A DNA stretch of 64,000 nt from Endotrypanum monterogeii (Eukaryota > Euglenozoa > Kinetoplastea > Trypanosomatida > Trypanosomatidae), in the NCBI GenBank assembly GCA_000333855.2, contig CM007320.1, positions 3,493,568-3,557,567 on the forward strand, in the 5' to 3' direction. This document shows, in pieces, positions 12,901 to 21,749 of this stretch; position 1 is the first letter of the stretch; each line of letters starts with the position of its first letter. The notes beneath the pieces are model-generated. The model had not been told where the DNA came from, made no database searches, and worked only from the letters and a program-made list of their open reading frames with translations. A program made the position numbers and the translations under genes.

Positions 12901-15900
12901 GAGCACCGAAAGGGAGTCAATGAGCACTGGTGACACAAACACGACTCGTTGTTCTGCACAGCGAGCCAGCACGCAGGACAACTGAGCAACAAGGCACACA
13001 TCCTCACTCGACCGCGTCGCGGGCGTCACAGTTGGAAACCACTCTATCGCCAACCGTGCCACCGCCTCGGCGAGCTCCAGATGAGCCGGAGATCCCTTGA
13101 TCGGAAAGGTGGCACCCGATGGCTCATCCCCGCAGACAGCAGCGTGCACCAGTCGCAGTGGAAGCTTCTTCACAACATAAGTAGCTTTGGAAGGCTGCAT
13201 CGTTGCTGCAGTCGCCGTTGTCGTCGTCTTCGGTACGTCGCCGGATTGCACCTCCAGGACCTCGCAGATCTCCTCCAGCCACGAGACGCGTATGAGTAGC
13301 ACTGATGCGATAGATTGCAAAGGAAGGTGTGCCCTAACTGTATCACCCGGCACAGCCAACCGAGGTATACCTCCGAGGATTGCGAGAGCGAGAAGAACAT
13401 CACGGGTGCTCGATTTTTCTGCTCCACTCTTTTCCTGATCGCTTTGGGTGATCTGCTCACCGACTTTCAGCGTTCGTTTTAACCAAGATTGTAACGCCGT
13501 ATGCCAGGCGTGACGACTGCGCTCACTGTGGTCGCTGTTGAGCTGTTGCAGCAGCGACAAGGCGAGCCAGTGTGCTGTGTCACAGGGAGTCACCACGCCT
13601 GCGGACGCGCTGTTCTCAAACGCATGTCTAGTCTCGGAGGCAGAGAGGCGTGTGTCGCCGGTGATTATGATACAGCCTGCAAGTTGAAGCAACACATCAA
13701 GAAAATTCGGTAGCGGTGGCTGAAAAGACGTCACAGCTGGTGCTGGCGGGACAGCGCGTGCCACACGCGACACAGGCGTCTTGGCACTCGCAGCACCCGC
13801 CTTTCTTGGACTCCTTGTCGTTGCGGCGGCAAGAATATATGTCGGTGGTGTTAGATACATGGTGTAATACCACGCCGCCAAAAGCACCGTCACTGCCTCG
13901 CTCTCTTCCTCGTTGAAGAGGACAAGGCGTGAATGATTAAAAAGCCACTGTGTCGCTATCCGCGCAAGTAGCGCTGCAACGCGACTTGTGTGAGTGGCGA
14001 TAACATCTTCTGACACACCACGAAGAAGCTTGCACAAGAATGTCAGGTGGCTAAGCAAGGCCGTCACATACTTCACTGGAAGTGACGATTGCGAAATGGG
14101 CAGCTCTGCTGAGGGGGCCAAAGCCTCAATGAGGGCGTCGAGACAGCGCCCCACCGTTTCCGCTAGCTCGGTCATGGATGCCGGCGCGATAAAAGCAACC
14201 TGGGCCGCAGCTTCGCAGATGCCCATCGCCGCGCGCGTAGAAAGGAGGCGAAACGCATCCCAGCCATCCCAGAAGATATCCAACTCCAAACACGAACTCA
14301 AATGACGTGCGCCGGGAGTGAGCGCCGTTGGTAACACGACGGGCGATGGAGCCCTGGTGAAATGAGCGGGCCAGCCTTGGTAAACAAACGGACGCGCCCC
14401 GAAGTTTACGAGCACGCAACCTTTTCCTTTAATGCCAATAAGGGGACTGAGTTGCTCGGATGTTACAACAGCCTTAATGGCCTGAAGAAACTTTCCGTTA
14501 CGGGTCCAAAAAATATCGCCGGACTCGCGATCCCAGCCGCAGCCGACGACGTCACCCATGCCAAATGTGGCCCCGATGACGCGCGCATTACGGTTGGTGT
14601 ACACAGCCCCTTCCAGCCCTTCATATGCGAATGAGCCAGAATCCCAGCCTGGCATCTGCGAGAGACTGTAGTCCGTAGGCCCCAGACCAACACTCACATA
14701 CCCGCCCTGGTATACATCTACCACATAAACCTCGTAATAGTACGAGGCCACTTCCTTACGCACTGACTTTTGCCAGGTACACGGTGCGACGCAGCTGCCG
14801 CGGCCGCCGGAGGAGCGCAGAGTCAAACCTGAAGCCCCAACCGTCATGGTGAATGCACATCCGATGGGAGAGAGTTTTGTTGCGCGTAGTGCACATGGCA
14901 GGGAACCGTTCACTCGCTCGTGCAGAAGCTCTGGAGAACCGTCAGTTGTCCACAGACGGTGCAGCACAGCGGAGGAAGCGCTGGTGGTACGCAGCTTGCG
15001 CAAATCAGTCCGTCGAAACGGGCAAGAAAAGAGAGCAGCCAACAACACCACCCATGGATGCGTCTGCGTTGTGACCTCCTCGTAGGCTTTCACGGCCGCC
15101 TCAAGGAGCAAGAAGAAAGCGCTTTGCAGTCGAGTGACCTGCTCCACTGAGCAGCCGTCCACATCGTCCGCGTAGTGCCACCCACAAAGAGTTCGCGCGA
15201 TTACAGGGTGGAGCACACGCGCAAGCAGCGAGCTGTGTCGCGCCTCCTCAGTTAGCTGCCACAGAAGCTGGAGACCAACAAGTCGATAGTGCGCTTTCTT
15301 CGATCGCCAGGCAACCGCGCTCTCCATCTCCGACGTGCTCACCTCACTTTGGAAGCAAGCAATAATCTCAGAACCGTTGTTCAGGTCGGCGGCTTCCTCG
15401 CGCGAGGACATCAACGCCTTTAGTTGCCGCATCACTTTCCAGTTTTTGAAAAGACTTCGCCAACGCTGCCGCTGAGTCAATCTTGCGACACACTGGTTGC
15501 CCCTGGTGCTGGTGCGACCTTTTGACGAGTCGGAAGAGGGAGTGGCTCGCGACTGCCTCCGGTCAGCCTCGTCGTCCCCAACGTCGGTGATCGGCTCGAA
15601 CAGCGCCAGAAACACAGCCCGCTCTCGCATCTTCGAAACATACTCTTTGGACTCCTGCCGCTTTGAAAGACACCACGGCCGAAGCTTGAGCACGAGCTGA
15701 AAGGCAGGAGAAAGGCTCTCGGGTGTAGCCTCCCGCAGAGCCTGTGTCGGTAAGAGCAAGGCACAGCATGCAGCCATCACCTGCCTCTCTGTCTCGCGCA
15801 GTTGCTCATCACGCACTACACGCAAGGCCGAAACGTCCTTCTTCTGCAACTCGTCGAAAACTCGACTGATCACACCAACGCCACCTTGGAGATTCTTGAT

Positions 15901-18900
15901 GAGGACGTCCCGTTCCGTGTTTGGACGGCGCTGACCATTACGCAGTACACTTAGGTACTGTGGCCTCGACGACGACACAGCTGTGTGCGGCCCACCCTGT
16001 GTAGTCGAGGACGCCGTCGCCTCCGATCCGGAAACCGCGTCCTGTGAGGAGGGAAGGGGATTGAGCAACGTACACCCTAGCTGGGCAAGGGAGTAGGTAA
16101 GGGCGGTGCACAGACGCGAGGCCCAGCGCTTCGATTCCATCCCAGAAAAAGAGTCGATTAGCACAAGGAGAGACTCGCGACATTTTTGCAACGAAGCCGA
16201 GCACGCAGAGAGGGCTGATGTTGGAAGCAGGGGCAAAGACACAGCAAACGAAGCCAGCAGTGCTCCTATTGGGCTGATTTGCAAGCAATTGAGAAACGTT
16301 GCCTCCGCGTCTGGTAGCTGGCGCAGCGCCGTGGACACAATATCCAACATTTTCTCGCAGCACCGTAAGAGGGCAGTGCTGTACGCGCATTGAAGAGTCT
16401 CGAGCCGAGCTGCATCCTTGTCCATGCCGCACCCCGAGAAGAGCACCTCCGCCAAAACCTCTAAGCAGTGGCTTGTCCGTTGGAGACCGTCGACGCTGTA
16501 CACACGCAGTGAGCAGTTAACCTGAAACATAGCCTCGAGGTATAAAGCAGAGAAGAGAGAAGAGAGGTTCTTCGCAGGCTGCGAGGAGAGCAGATCGCAG
16601 CAAGTGTGAAGAGAGCTGTAGTGTGTCAGCAGGCAGCAGTACACCGTCTCCGCCGGAGGTGTTCGCAGCTTTCCAGATTGCTCCTCCAAAAAAAGCAGCC
16701 GACCAGCTTCTGTCAGGAAACATTGGCAGCAAGATTGAAGAAGTGCTGGGGAAGACGGGACAGCTACACGAGTACGCCGAAGTGCAAAGAATGTGATGGA
16801 TTCCCGCAGATGCGAGGTCTGAGTCGATGCTACAGAGCTCTCTGTTTCCTTATTCCCCGTCACGGCTCGCAACAGCTGCTCTACTGAGTCGTAGCATCCA
16901 CCCACGCGACGAGTGAAGTCGAGCGGTGAGTTGTACAATCGTGCTAACAGATTCACCTGAAGCAACGTGCATACTTGGTGTACCAGGTCAAAGTCACACT
17001 GCGAACTTGGCGCCGACGATGCCTGCTGAGCAACTTGAAGCAGCAGCGTGAGCACCGCATCATCAGGATCAAGTACAAAAGGTGGAACGACAGCGGCCCA
17101 AGTGGATTGATCTGTCAAGTACTGCACAGCCCTCAGAAGCCGCTGCGCATGTGCAGCGCTGCGCTCAAGGACTGCCTTCCCACATTGCCACGAGGTGGCA
17201 TAGGGTGCATGTGGAGCTGCTTCGCTGTGGCCAGCATACGGCCACATCTCCCAAAGAAACACCTGCTCGGCGGTATTGGTGTCTACGAGAGATGCAGGGC
17301 TCCGCAAGGGAGCTGCAACAGCGCAGCAGCACAACGATTCGCGCGTGGGGTGCGCGGATACTCCCTTTACACGCCACGAAGAAGGAAGCTCTACGCTACG
17401 CTGCGCTACAAGGCAGCGCCGGTCACGGGCGTAGTCGAAAACGCACAACGTGTGATCAGAGCGAACGCCAGCGACAGTGTATGACTCCCGCGATGCCGCG
17501 AAGAAAACCTCGTCCGCCTCCTCGATCCAGACCTGTGGCACAAAATCGAGTACCTGCCGGTTGTCGAGAGAATCCTCCAGGACAGGAAACGAATCCACTG
17601 CGCACCAGTACGGTTCCCCATAGGGCAAAATAGCGTGCTCGTGGTGAGCAGCATAGTCCATAACCACATTACCGTATCCTTCGTTGAGAGGGAAGTACCC
17701 GCAGAGACCGTCCTCACTACCCATCAGCGGTCGCCGCGCGTCTCGTGCCAGCTCCGCAGCGGTGCGCATGTGCTGCCAAATACGCACTTCGGCAGCCAAT
17801 CCGATGAAGCTCTTCCCAATGACGCATTTTGAGTCCTGAATCGCGTTCGGTGAAACGAGAGCAGGCTGTCGGCTGACCAGCTCGTGATTGAGCCACAGCT
17901 CCCACGCAGCACCGTTGAAATTGAGAGCGACATGCCACCACCGCTCCAGTACGGAGAGCTTACCAGCAGAGTTGTACATCGCAAAAGAAGGCCCCAGGCG
18001 TGGTGTGCGCGCACCGCCGCGCCACCGCACCCCGTCGCCAACAGGCTCGAGGCCGAGAAGCACCTCATCAACACTTTTGTCGCCGATGGAAAGAAATATC
18101 TGATCCTTTGCCACGCTGCGCGGAAAGACCCACATCTCAATACAGAAGGGGTGAAATTTGTCCTTCAGAGTCACCCGCCCCACAGAGACGGAAACCGACT
18201 TGGAAAAGTGAAAAGCAGCGCGACGATTTGATGGCGGGTTGAACGATGGGTTGCGCAAGAGAGGAGCAAGCTCCATTGCCGCCGAGGCCCCGAGGAGATC
18301 TTCGAGAGAGGTCTCGCCTACATAGAGACAGCTGCGCGTGCGCTGTGGAGGGTGAGAAGAAACAAGACAGCATAGCATATTAGTCTCGGTCACACAGAAG
18401 TGAAAGCGCACCTCCGCCAATGAAAGCCGAGTGGTGCGCAGGGTTAGAGACCCGGAGGACTTCCCCTCACGGCTTTCTCGGCGAACAGAAAAGTGCCATG
18501 AGCGCTCACCCCGCCCGAGAGCTCGAATGCAGAGCGAAACCCCTTCGGTGGGATAGAGAACAACATCCCCGCGCTGGCCTGGCAACGGCTCCACGCCACG
18601 CCCCACGAGACGAGTACCCATTGTTCCCATCTCCTCGTACCGGGCGACGTGTGTGTCTCCCAGAAGAAGAACCGTTCGGCCGTGCGACGAGCATGACAAG
18701 GGATCCTTCGGTCTAAACTGAACGGGTAACGTGAGCGTCTTGACAAGAAAATCAGCCATAGTCGCCGAAGAAACACTCACGCACCGCGAGGATGAATTGG
18801 GCGGGAAAATTGCGGGACTTAGAGTGAGAATGGCGGAAGGTGCGACCAAGCACTTCAATAACGGAGATAGGCGGCCGCTGCGCAGTGCCAAACCCAGCTT

Positions 18901-19470
18901 CGCACGTGCAACATCCATCCGAAACTGTTCATTCAATTCGCTTTCATTGGCATGAGCCTCCACGATACCAAAAAGTTCCAGGCACGACTGCGGTGAAGCG
19001 AGGTCCCAGTTCACATGCGCAACGCTCTCGAGGAGCACTGAGGTGTATGTACCTTTCACATCGCAGTCTGTTATTGCACCGAGCAGCGCGATGGTGCTTA
19101 GCAAGCTCGCGCGTTCTTCCTGAGGAGGAAGGGAGGCGCCCATCGACAGGACCGCATCACTCAAGCGACCACGAATTTGCTTCGATGATGACAAGGAGAG
19201 TTTGACTTTACGAAAACGAGCCGCAAACACTCGTTCGATACGCGACGAACGACCATGAAGGCGCTTCTTGAGGGAAGTAAGAAGGCTGTTTTGAAGGCCT
19301 GCCGACAGCGGCGCCTCCAAAAGATAACTGGGCACCGCGGCCTCATCTGAAATCGTAAAGGAAGCGTTAGTCGACTGATACACTTCGTCATCGTCGGGGG
19401 CGGCTACACAGTCAATGATATCTGCTACATTTAGCAGTCCCCAATCGTCGGCATCGATGCCGGTGCTCAT
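6958..19470 (-). CDS. Giant HECT-domain E3 ubiquitin ligase with SPRY and lectin-like domains
   Basis: This encodes a 4170-residue E3 ligase that would accept ubiquitin on a cysteine and pass it to substrates. Domains, from N to C: a concanavalin A/LamG-like fold near 425-600 (EMWVFPRS, WWHVALNFNGAAWELWLN); a SPRY domain near 1535-1692 (YYYEVYVVD, GCGWDRESGDIFWTRNG); an acidic Glu/Asp tract near 2298-2318; a second lectin-like domain near 2380-2570; a SPRY near 3075-3300 (GRWYYELRIAG); another SPRY near 3370-3545 (AWYFEVTL, FFLNGRPISG); and a C-terminal HECT domain from about 3775. The catalytic cysteine is residue 4105, in LPRAATCFFAIEVPDYS, encoded at 7156-7158. About 65 residues follow it, longer than the usual HECT tail. 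The ATG is the first in frame and has a good splice acceptor 89 nt upstream. Substrates are unknown; SPRY and lectin-like modules are expected to bind proteins. Confidence 0.93.
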   Translation of the reverse strand: MSTGIDADDWGLLNVADIIDCVAAPDDDEVYQSTNASFTISDEAAVPSYLLEAPLSAGLQNSLLTSLKKRLHGRSSRIERVFAARFRKVKLSLSSSKQIRGRLSDAVLSMGASLPPQEERASLLSTIALLGAITDCDVKGTYTSVLLESVAHVNWDLASPQSCLELFGIVEAHANESELNEQFRMDVARAKLGLALRSGRLSPLLKCLVAPSAILTLSPAIFPPNSSSRCVSVSSATMADFLVKTLTLPVQFRPKDPLSCSSHGRTVLLLGDTHVARYEEMGTMGTRLVGRGVEPLPGQRGDVVLYPTEGVSLCIRALGRGERSWHFSVRRESREGKSSGSLTLRTTRLSLAEVRFHFCVTETNMLCCLVSSHPPQRTRSCLYVGETSLEDLLGASAAMELAPLLRNPSFNPPSNRRAAFHFSKSVSVSVGRVTLKDKFHPFCIEMWVFPRSVAKDQIFLSIGDKSVDEVLLGLEPVGDGVRWRGGARTPRLGPSFAMYNSAGKLSVLERWWHVALNFNGAAWELWLNHELVSRQPALVSPNAIQDSKCVIGKSFIGLAAEVRIWQHMRTAAELARDARRPLMGSEDGLCGYFPLNEGYGNVVMDYAAHHEHAILPYGEPYWCAVDSFPVLEDSLDNRQVLDFVPQVWIEEADEVFFAASRESYTVAGVRSDHTLCVFDYARDRRCLVAQRSVELPSSWRVKGVSAHPTRESLCCCAVAAPLRSPASLVDTNTAEQVFLWEMWPYAGHSEAAPHAPYATSWQCGKAVLERSAAHAQRLLRAVQYLTDQSTWAAVVPPFVLDPDDAVLTLLLQVAQQASSAPSSQCDFDLVHQVCTLLQVNLLARLYNSPLDFTRRVGGCYDSVEQLLRAVTGNKETESSVASTQTSHLRESITFFALRRTRVAVPSSPALLQSCCQCFLTEAGRLLFLEEQSGKLRTPPAETVYCCLLTHYSSLHTCCDLLSSQPAKNLSSLFSALYLEAMFQVNCSLRVYSVDGLQRTSHCLEVLAEVLFSGCGMDKDAARLETLQCAYSTALLRCCEKMLDIVSTALRQLPDAEATFLNCLQISPIGALLASFAVSLPLLPTSALSACSASLQKCRESLLVLIDSFSGMESKRWASRLCTALTYSLAQLGCTLLNPLPSSQDAVSGSEATASSTTQGGPHTAVSSSRPQYLSVLRNGQRRPNTERDVLIKNLQGGVGVISRVFDELQKKDVSALRVVRDEQLRETERQVMAACCALLLPTQALREATPESLSPAFQLVLKLRPWCLSKRQESKEYVSKMRERAVFLALFEPITDVGDDEADRRQSRATPSSDSSKGRTSTRGNQCVARLTQRQRWRSLFKNWKVMRQLKALMSSREEAADLNNGSEIIACFQSEVSTSEMESAVAWRSKKAHYRLVGLQLLWQLTEEARHSSLLARVLHPVIARTLCGWHYADDVDGCSVEQVTRLQSAFFLLLEAAVKAYEEVTTQTHPWVVLLAALFSCPFRRTDLRKLRTTSASSAVLHRLWTTDGSPELLHERVNGSLPCALRATKLSPIGCAFTMTVGASGLTLRSSGGRGSCVAPCTWQKSVRKEVASYYYEVYVVDVYQGGYVSVGLGPTDYSLSQMPGWDSGSFAYEGLEGAVYTNRNARVIGATFGMGDVVGCGWDRESGDIFWTRNGKFLQAIKAVVTSEQLSPLIGIKGKGCVLVNFGARPFVYQGWPAHFTRAPSPVVLPTALTPGARHLSSCLELDIFWDGWDAFRLLSTRAAMGICEAAAQVAFIAPASMTELAETVGRCLDALIEALAPSAELPISQSSLPVKYVTALLSHLTFLCKLLRGVSEDVIATHTSRVAALLARIATQWLFNHSRLVLFNEEESEAVTVLLAAWYYTMYLTPPTYILAAATTRSPRKAGAASAKTPVSRVARAVPPAPAVTSFQPPLPNFLDVLLQLAGCIIITGDTRLSASETRHAFENSASAGVVTPCDTAHWLALSLLQQLNSDHSERSRHAWHTALQSWLKRTLKVGEQITQSDQEKSGAEKSSTRDVLLALAILGGIPRLAVPGDTVRAHLPLQSIASVLLIRVSWLEEICEVLEVQSGDVPKTTTTATAATMQPSKATYVVKKLPLRLVHAAVCGDEPSGATFPIKGSPAHLELAEAVARLAIEWFPTVTPATRSSEDVCLVAQLSCVLARCAEQRVVFVSPVLIDSLSVLTGMAEDFTSNVDQARLELALGLWGLLQYRQRRGLPRSSHSVLRADRGGRAGSGGRERSGSRGSADGLARVGNNVSSATFSSSMRLRTFAAFNPLRHCHLLSQVPGERDIAYEEEEEEDEEEDEEEDDEDLGSDAEDDDSDFGQRSPYPLTSIDDIDEDGDIDGVEAQPSQLPTVAFTQSTTRLSASSTPDALFTPPERESLDTIHFNGGCVRVVAGAPVGLSFTIDLSLRITNTERHQVIFAQVLRGGSASAALEMVARITRGNLEFGWLPCLPGGESKCDPADPSTICAFNLSEADLNTWIRVTFVQSGTTLSLFRGGLLLDTRSMKSGGGSLLQEEFRLGGIPQQLGTSAFIGDMKSFRVYELALRPAMVEQLRRLNSSLATFLESHLALLLKTTRSGIENAAKAPASFGLDIWTEGDVGWLDESEEAAARHTQACEACAQELDFGSESAETDLRVLSEPLPAQQSLLWHKKCTESREQLLIACASSHRQLLAFYSAHLLAHALCRVVKSSVGLTDSAEGSVQVIKDNACMARLAQWAVSSLDKGISTLLDEIWRSLCLLCLHRPLDSTKAKAMWEIGNALLVELLRIAQRPPHARIFESAHPQRPFASNVYEVRAPGQRSYAVFIDERSVASWQLVTVSTDQKMGAMLSEFCSTALSSFEVCLPQFFLTVRSAAESSSWGHRIAVVHDYQLQLRAMRLFQRALSTFLTLDPPVSSAGAYVWSVECLTALQIVAQRNPSKTRLIALSCLNQLLLYSSHFCTAPLPLSLSLLLHDVRRMALRHYRRRLPTQRVLGRFIQMTMESYVMQRDASQCCLFTRASRVNDGDQDSRNLKALGGGNAGDAIVPMDPSAEESAVTAHFMRHRQEQRQLYRLRDTAADRVTIQKVRNPQSLSLEWGGDGVCILRSEGAGGSVVAGVPLTAGRWYYELRIAGTGDLSVGVLPVPSTVYDQETPMPLTSAALQGREPVAFNGCTGVLHFAEHQRPAPLQQSSTVPLWFSRDYLGIVIDIPAQRCTVFVNGVERVSFDFGPEAAPSEVAAAASPLSHTTIPVMDRNDARVDHSSVSVRNRNGDSSRRHTRHWVVGRSSAPVAYYPYVSMGQADSVSLNFGAAYFEHEVPFGCLPLDPANLSLGTMFPYNQMRSLQDFATHLLTGGRYPLPPFYHEEADPFSGSTERMGPAHVSVQASANVQVNMEDVKNTGLDFETVTADCSVGAGAWYFEVTLRTQGLMQIGWMQKGEALHGNGHGVGDSSTSWSVDLFRRLMWHRGVPEPVNMPRRWAFGDVVGCAVDMTHGELSFFLNGRPISGTAVLDSESPLTETCTFRGIPQGFYYVPAVSLRSGGAVSFNFGSSPFKYKPEGFNPLGVPDSWNERMDTFYNNASAASTQQRMAAMQEAWRVLLSAHPQMGPSGTATAREASPTWRAQAPVSTQGAHLWSMEGFEKNLVQYRLIVEAIDNFSSDVTKSFTKNAEGELAQYLASFPYSDSRSGGVSAAKLAERSWDIFKILKALSKIVQALLPFLSLNTTHPTLITLLFLSLRTLLFRAVRRKLVESLLTVSSVRSEQYRISINRMKAHAEGYSFKSSVFGQTFTLLGSQSSRIFQTHQRFWNTVFLGEGAEDAGGPFREHLSEMCRELMSSRLPFFVPTANHVHNTGGYREAYVPAASASSSCDLEAFVFIGKLMGGALRSEETLDLFLPPLVWRYLCVYPITETEVEQIDAICVQCIREFRNLSASGTAVALGDECEEGDNTTEIFEDVFGEEYFVTRLSDNSTKELIEGGAQTRVTLARCSEYAEALLQARVHEFDLQLQKLREGLLSVVPEVALLLLTPEELELRVCGQADYTPEELRKGASYEGLTSEDRRVQFLWKALGEATPLQRRLFLRFVSGRDRMPVKLRILPLTTQADADTILPRAATCFFAIEVPDYSTLEVMKRKLYYSIENCADMDTDFTARVVDEDEGPQLSVALDDGQQDMIMPPNSEE

Positions 19471-19558
19471 TCCGTTATCTCGTGTGCGTGTGTGTGTGTG
19501 TTTGCAATAGGGTCGCCGTAAGGCACTCTACGAAAAGCAATCACCAACAGGAGCGGTG

Positions 19559-19579
19559 CTAAACAATGGAAAAAAAAAT
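19559..19579 (-). promoter_or_regulatory. Predicted trans-splice acceptor, HECT gene
   Basis: On the minus strand a run of nine T, then CCATTGTTTAG, places the acceptor AG at 19559-19560. This would leave a 5' UTR of about 88 nt before the ATG at 19470. Pattern-based prediction. Confidence 0.6.
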
Positions 19580-20419
19580 GTGCACTCACCTCTTAAATTT
19601 TCTTTTGGTCACCTTGGCAGTCCTAAAGAAAGCAGCCAGTGTACAAAAGAAAAGATTGCAACGTACTCGGGAAGGGGAAGGGGCGATACGACACCCCTAC
19701 CCCTCAATCGCTACCGTGATGGGTGAAATGGCTCGATATAACCCCGGATAAGGAAACTGAATAACACGGTTCTCTCTCTCGTGTGTGTACCTATGTGTAT
19801 GTAGAAAAATCTACAGTTTTTTTTTTTTTGGGGGGGGGGGTTGTTTCCGGTAGCGGTGATAAGTTGTTTCGCGTACCAGGGAGCATGCATATGTGTCTCC
19901 TCAGAAAGATACGCGGGTAGCCTTCCGAATCGCTCTTTCAAAAAGGGAAGGAACATTGAAAGCAGCGGGAGACAAAGAAAAGGGAAACGATGCCGATGAC
20001 AATCATATGAAAGACAAGAGGCGACCAGCGGACGCCGCACTGATCCTGCAGTCGGAGGCATACAAACCCACACCGCAAGAAAAGAGAGGAAATGGAGATA
20101 CTTCGTAAAAATCCCTCACATGGTTGCTACTCTCGAATTTACTTTTGTCAGTATGTATTTTTTTTTTTTGGAGAGTCAGTGGCAACAGCCCCCCCCCTCC
20201 CCCCTTACACACAACTCCTCAGCGTAATAATTGAACATTGTGTGTAGCAGCGCTTTCTTTCTTGAGTACGTCGCACAGAGACGTCTACGTCATGCCGCGG
20301 CCCAGCAAGCCCCCTGCGCCTCGGAAGCACAGTCATCCCAAACCCTTTTTTCCTGTGGCAAGACAACGGCAAGAGGAGGAAAGACCGAGACGTAGAAAAA
20401 AAAACACACAAAACCATTA
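19580..20419. other. Intergenic sequence, cyclin-like to HECT
   Basis: No gene supported. It contains a T-run followed by a G-run (19819-19840), another T-run near 20157-20169 and a C-run near 20190-20204. It should include the 3' UTR of the cyclin-like gene. Confidence 0.6.
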
Positions 20420-21004
20420 TCAGGGGCCCTCGACTTCGGAGGTCAAAAAAAAAGCGCGTATTTCATTCACCTGTGGTGTCCTAAAGTCGTCGGGCAGAGT
20501 AGCAGCGTCTATATCGATACTCAGACGATCGCAGGCATCGAGCAAGCAGGCCCGAGCTGCTGCCTCCGGAAACAAACAGTGATGGCATGCATAAAGCGTG
20601 TCAGACAAAGCGATGGCAACACGTCCGACGCATTCTCGAATCTTGAGAGGCAGCGGTCGATGCACCACAAGCCTCTTGAGCTCCAGCCGAAGGCAACCTT
20701 CGATGAGCACTACGTGAGGCCGAACATACTCAAAAATGAGCATTTCGACAGCGGCAATGTCCGTTTCATTTGAAATAGGCCGCAGCTGAGCCAATGTGGG
20801 ACACTTAGCACTCATACGGGAGATGTTAAGAGCGTAAGAGAGCGCGGCGCCGAGCAGCACATCCTTCGGTAAGTCAATCTCAAACCTTGCAGAAGCAAGG
20901 TGATAGACAACAGCCGCGCGGTTTCGAATGCTGCGCGAACATTTCAATTGATGATAGGGGTGATACTGCCTCCCACCATGCGAGGAGGCGAGCCGTTCAC
21001 CCAT
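20420..21004 (-). CDS. Cyclin C-like (transcriptional-type) cyclin
   Basis: This encodes a 194-residue protein with a cyclin-fold appearance, expected to activate a CDC2-related kinase. After RSIRNRAAVVYHLASARFEI comes a helix resembling cyclin-box helices, and a second segment with ETDIAAVEMLIFEYVRPHVV matches the cyclin C pattern in which an acidic helix leads into a hydrophobic strand followed by proline (LVVHRPLPLK). The helix ALSDTLYACHHCLFPEAAARACLLDAC then parallels the second cyclin repeat. The frame runs open to 21190, but that extension begins with TTG, is hydrophobic and unlike a cyclin, and contains an excellent splice acceptor at 21045-21046. The ATG at 21004 is therefore chosen. 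Trypanosome CYC9, partner of CRK12, is a cyclin C-like candidate equivalent, but I cannot confirm orthology. Confidence 0.6.
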   Translation of the reverse strand: MGERLASSHGGRQYHPYHQLKCSRSIRNRAAVVYHLASARFEIDLPKDVLLGAALSYALNISRMSAKCPTLAQLRPISNETDIAAVEMLIFEYVRPHVVLIEGCLRLELKRLVVHRPLPLKIRECVGRVAIALSDTLYACHHCLFPEAAARACLLDACDRLSIDIDAATLPDDFRTPQVNEIRAFFLTSEVEGP

Positions 21005-21044
21005 TACAAATGTATGCCCCAAGATACAAGTACACCCACGGCAG

Positions 21045-21080
21045 CTGAGGACGAGAACAAAGGGGTCGAAAAAGGGAGCA
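21045..21080 (-). promoter_or_regulatory. Predicted trans-splice acceptor, cyclin-like gene
   Basis: On the minus strand a pyrimidine-rich stretch of about 34 nt ends in CGTCCTCAG, with the AG at 21045-21046. It lies inside the extended reading frame and decides the start: a message spliced here has a 40 nt 5' UTR and begins translation at 21004. Confidence 0.7.
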
Positions 21081-21467
21081 AGCCATGGAAAACGCAGGAG
21101 GCAACCGCAGCTAACCAAAGGTAAGAAGAGAGACAACTCGTCAACGCGCGCTGAAGGCGCTCTCGATTGCCCAATGAATACTATGGACAAATAACATTTT
21201 CATTCAAAAATAGCATAAGTGCACCAGACACCCTTTCCGAGACGGGCATCAAATCACAATATCAAGGACTCTGTACGCCAGCTGTCTCCTACGAGCCAGC
21301 GACACTGCTCATTATTTGTTCTTCCTCTCTACAAACCGAAAACACCCCATCAGCTCGATAAAAAAGAAATTACATACCCTGCCACTGAACAGAGAAAATA
21401 AAGATCCATGATGGTACCCAGTCACCAACAGGATAACAAGATCCTTTTCACCTTCCGCTATATCTTC

Positions 21468-21698
21468 CTAGTTTCCCACAGTTGCGCAGTCCGTGATGGT
21501 ATCAGATATCCGAATACCCTGCATCATGTTCACTGTAAAAACCAGCAAAGAAATAAGCGCAACACCGATCATAAACCCAGTGGCGGTGGTGCTGGACATG
21601 GCGATGGTCACAGTTGTGTCAGTGGACACCTCCGTTTCGGCGGCAAAACATAAAGGTACCATAAGGGATGCAAACAAAAGAGAAAATGTTGACTTCAT
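21468..21698 (-). CDS. Small type I membrane protein with signal peptide (76 aa)
   Basis: Not recognised as a named family. The sequence starts with a textbook signal peptide (MKSTFSLLFASLMVPLCFA, cleavage likely after Ala19 or Ala20). A Thr/Ser-rich luminal segment of about 20 residues follows, then one transmembrane helix (about 41-60, GFMIGVALISLLVFTVNMMQ) and a short tail with IRISDTI. The topology is that of a mini type I protein of the secretory pathway. The layout loosely recalls C-terminal ends of V-ATPase accessory proteins (Ac45/Voa1, ATP6AP2), which is only a guess. The ATG has a possible splice acceptor (ATTCATCCAG) with AG at 21724-21725, 26 nt upstream. The length is short, but the signal-peptide/TM architecture makes a chance frame unlikely. 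Confidence 0.7.
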   Translation of the reverse strand: MKSTFSLLFASLMVPLCFAAETEVSTDTTVTIAMSSTTATGFMIGVALISLLVFTVNMMQGIRISDTITDCATVGN

Positions 21699-21749
21699 AG
21701 CTGCTACAGTGTTGTTGCTGTTCCTGGATGAATACCCATAAAATGGAGC

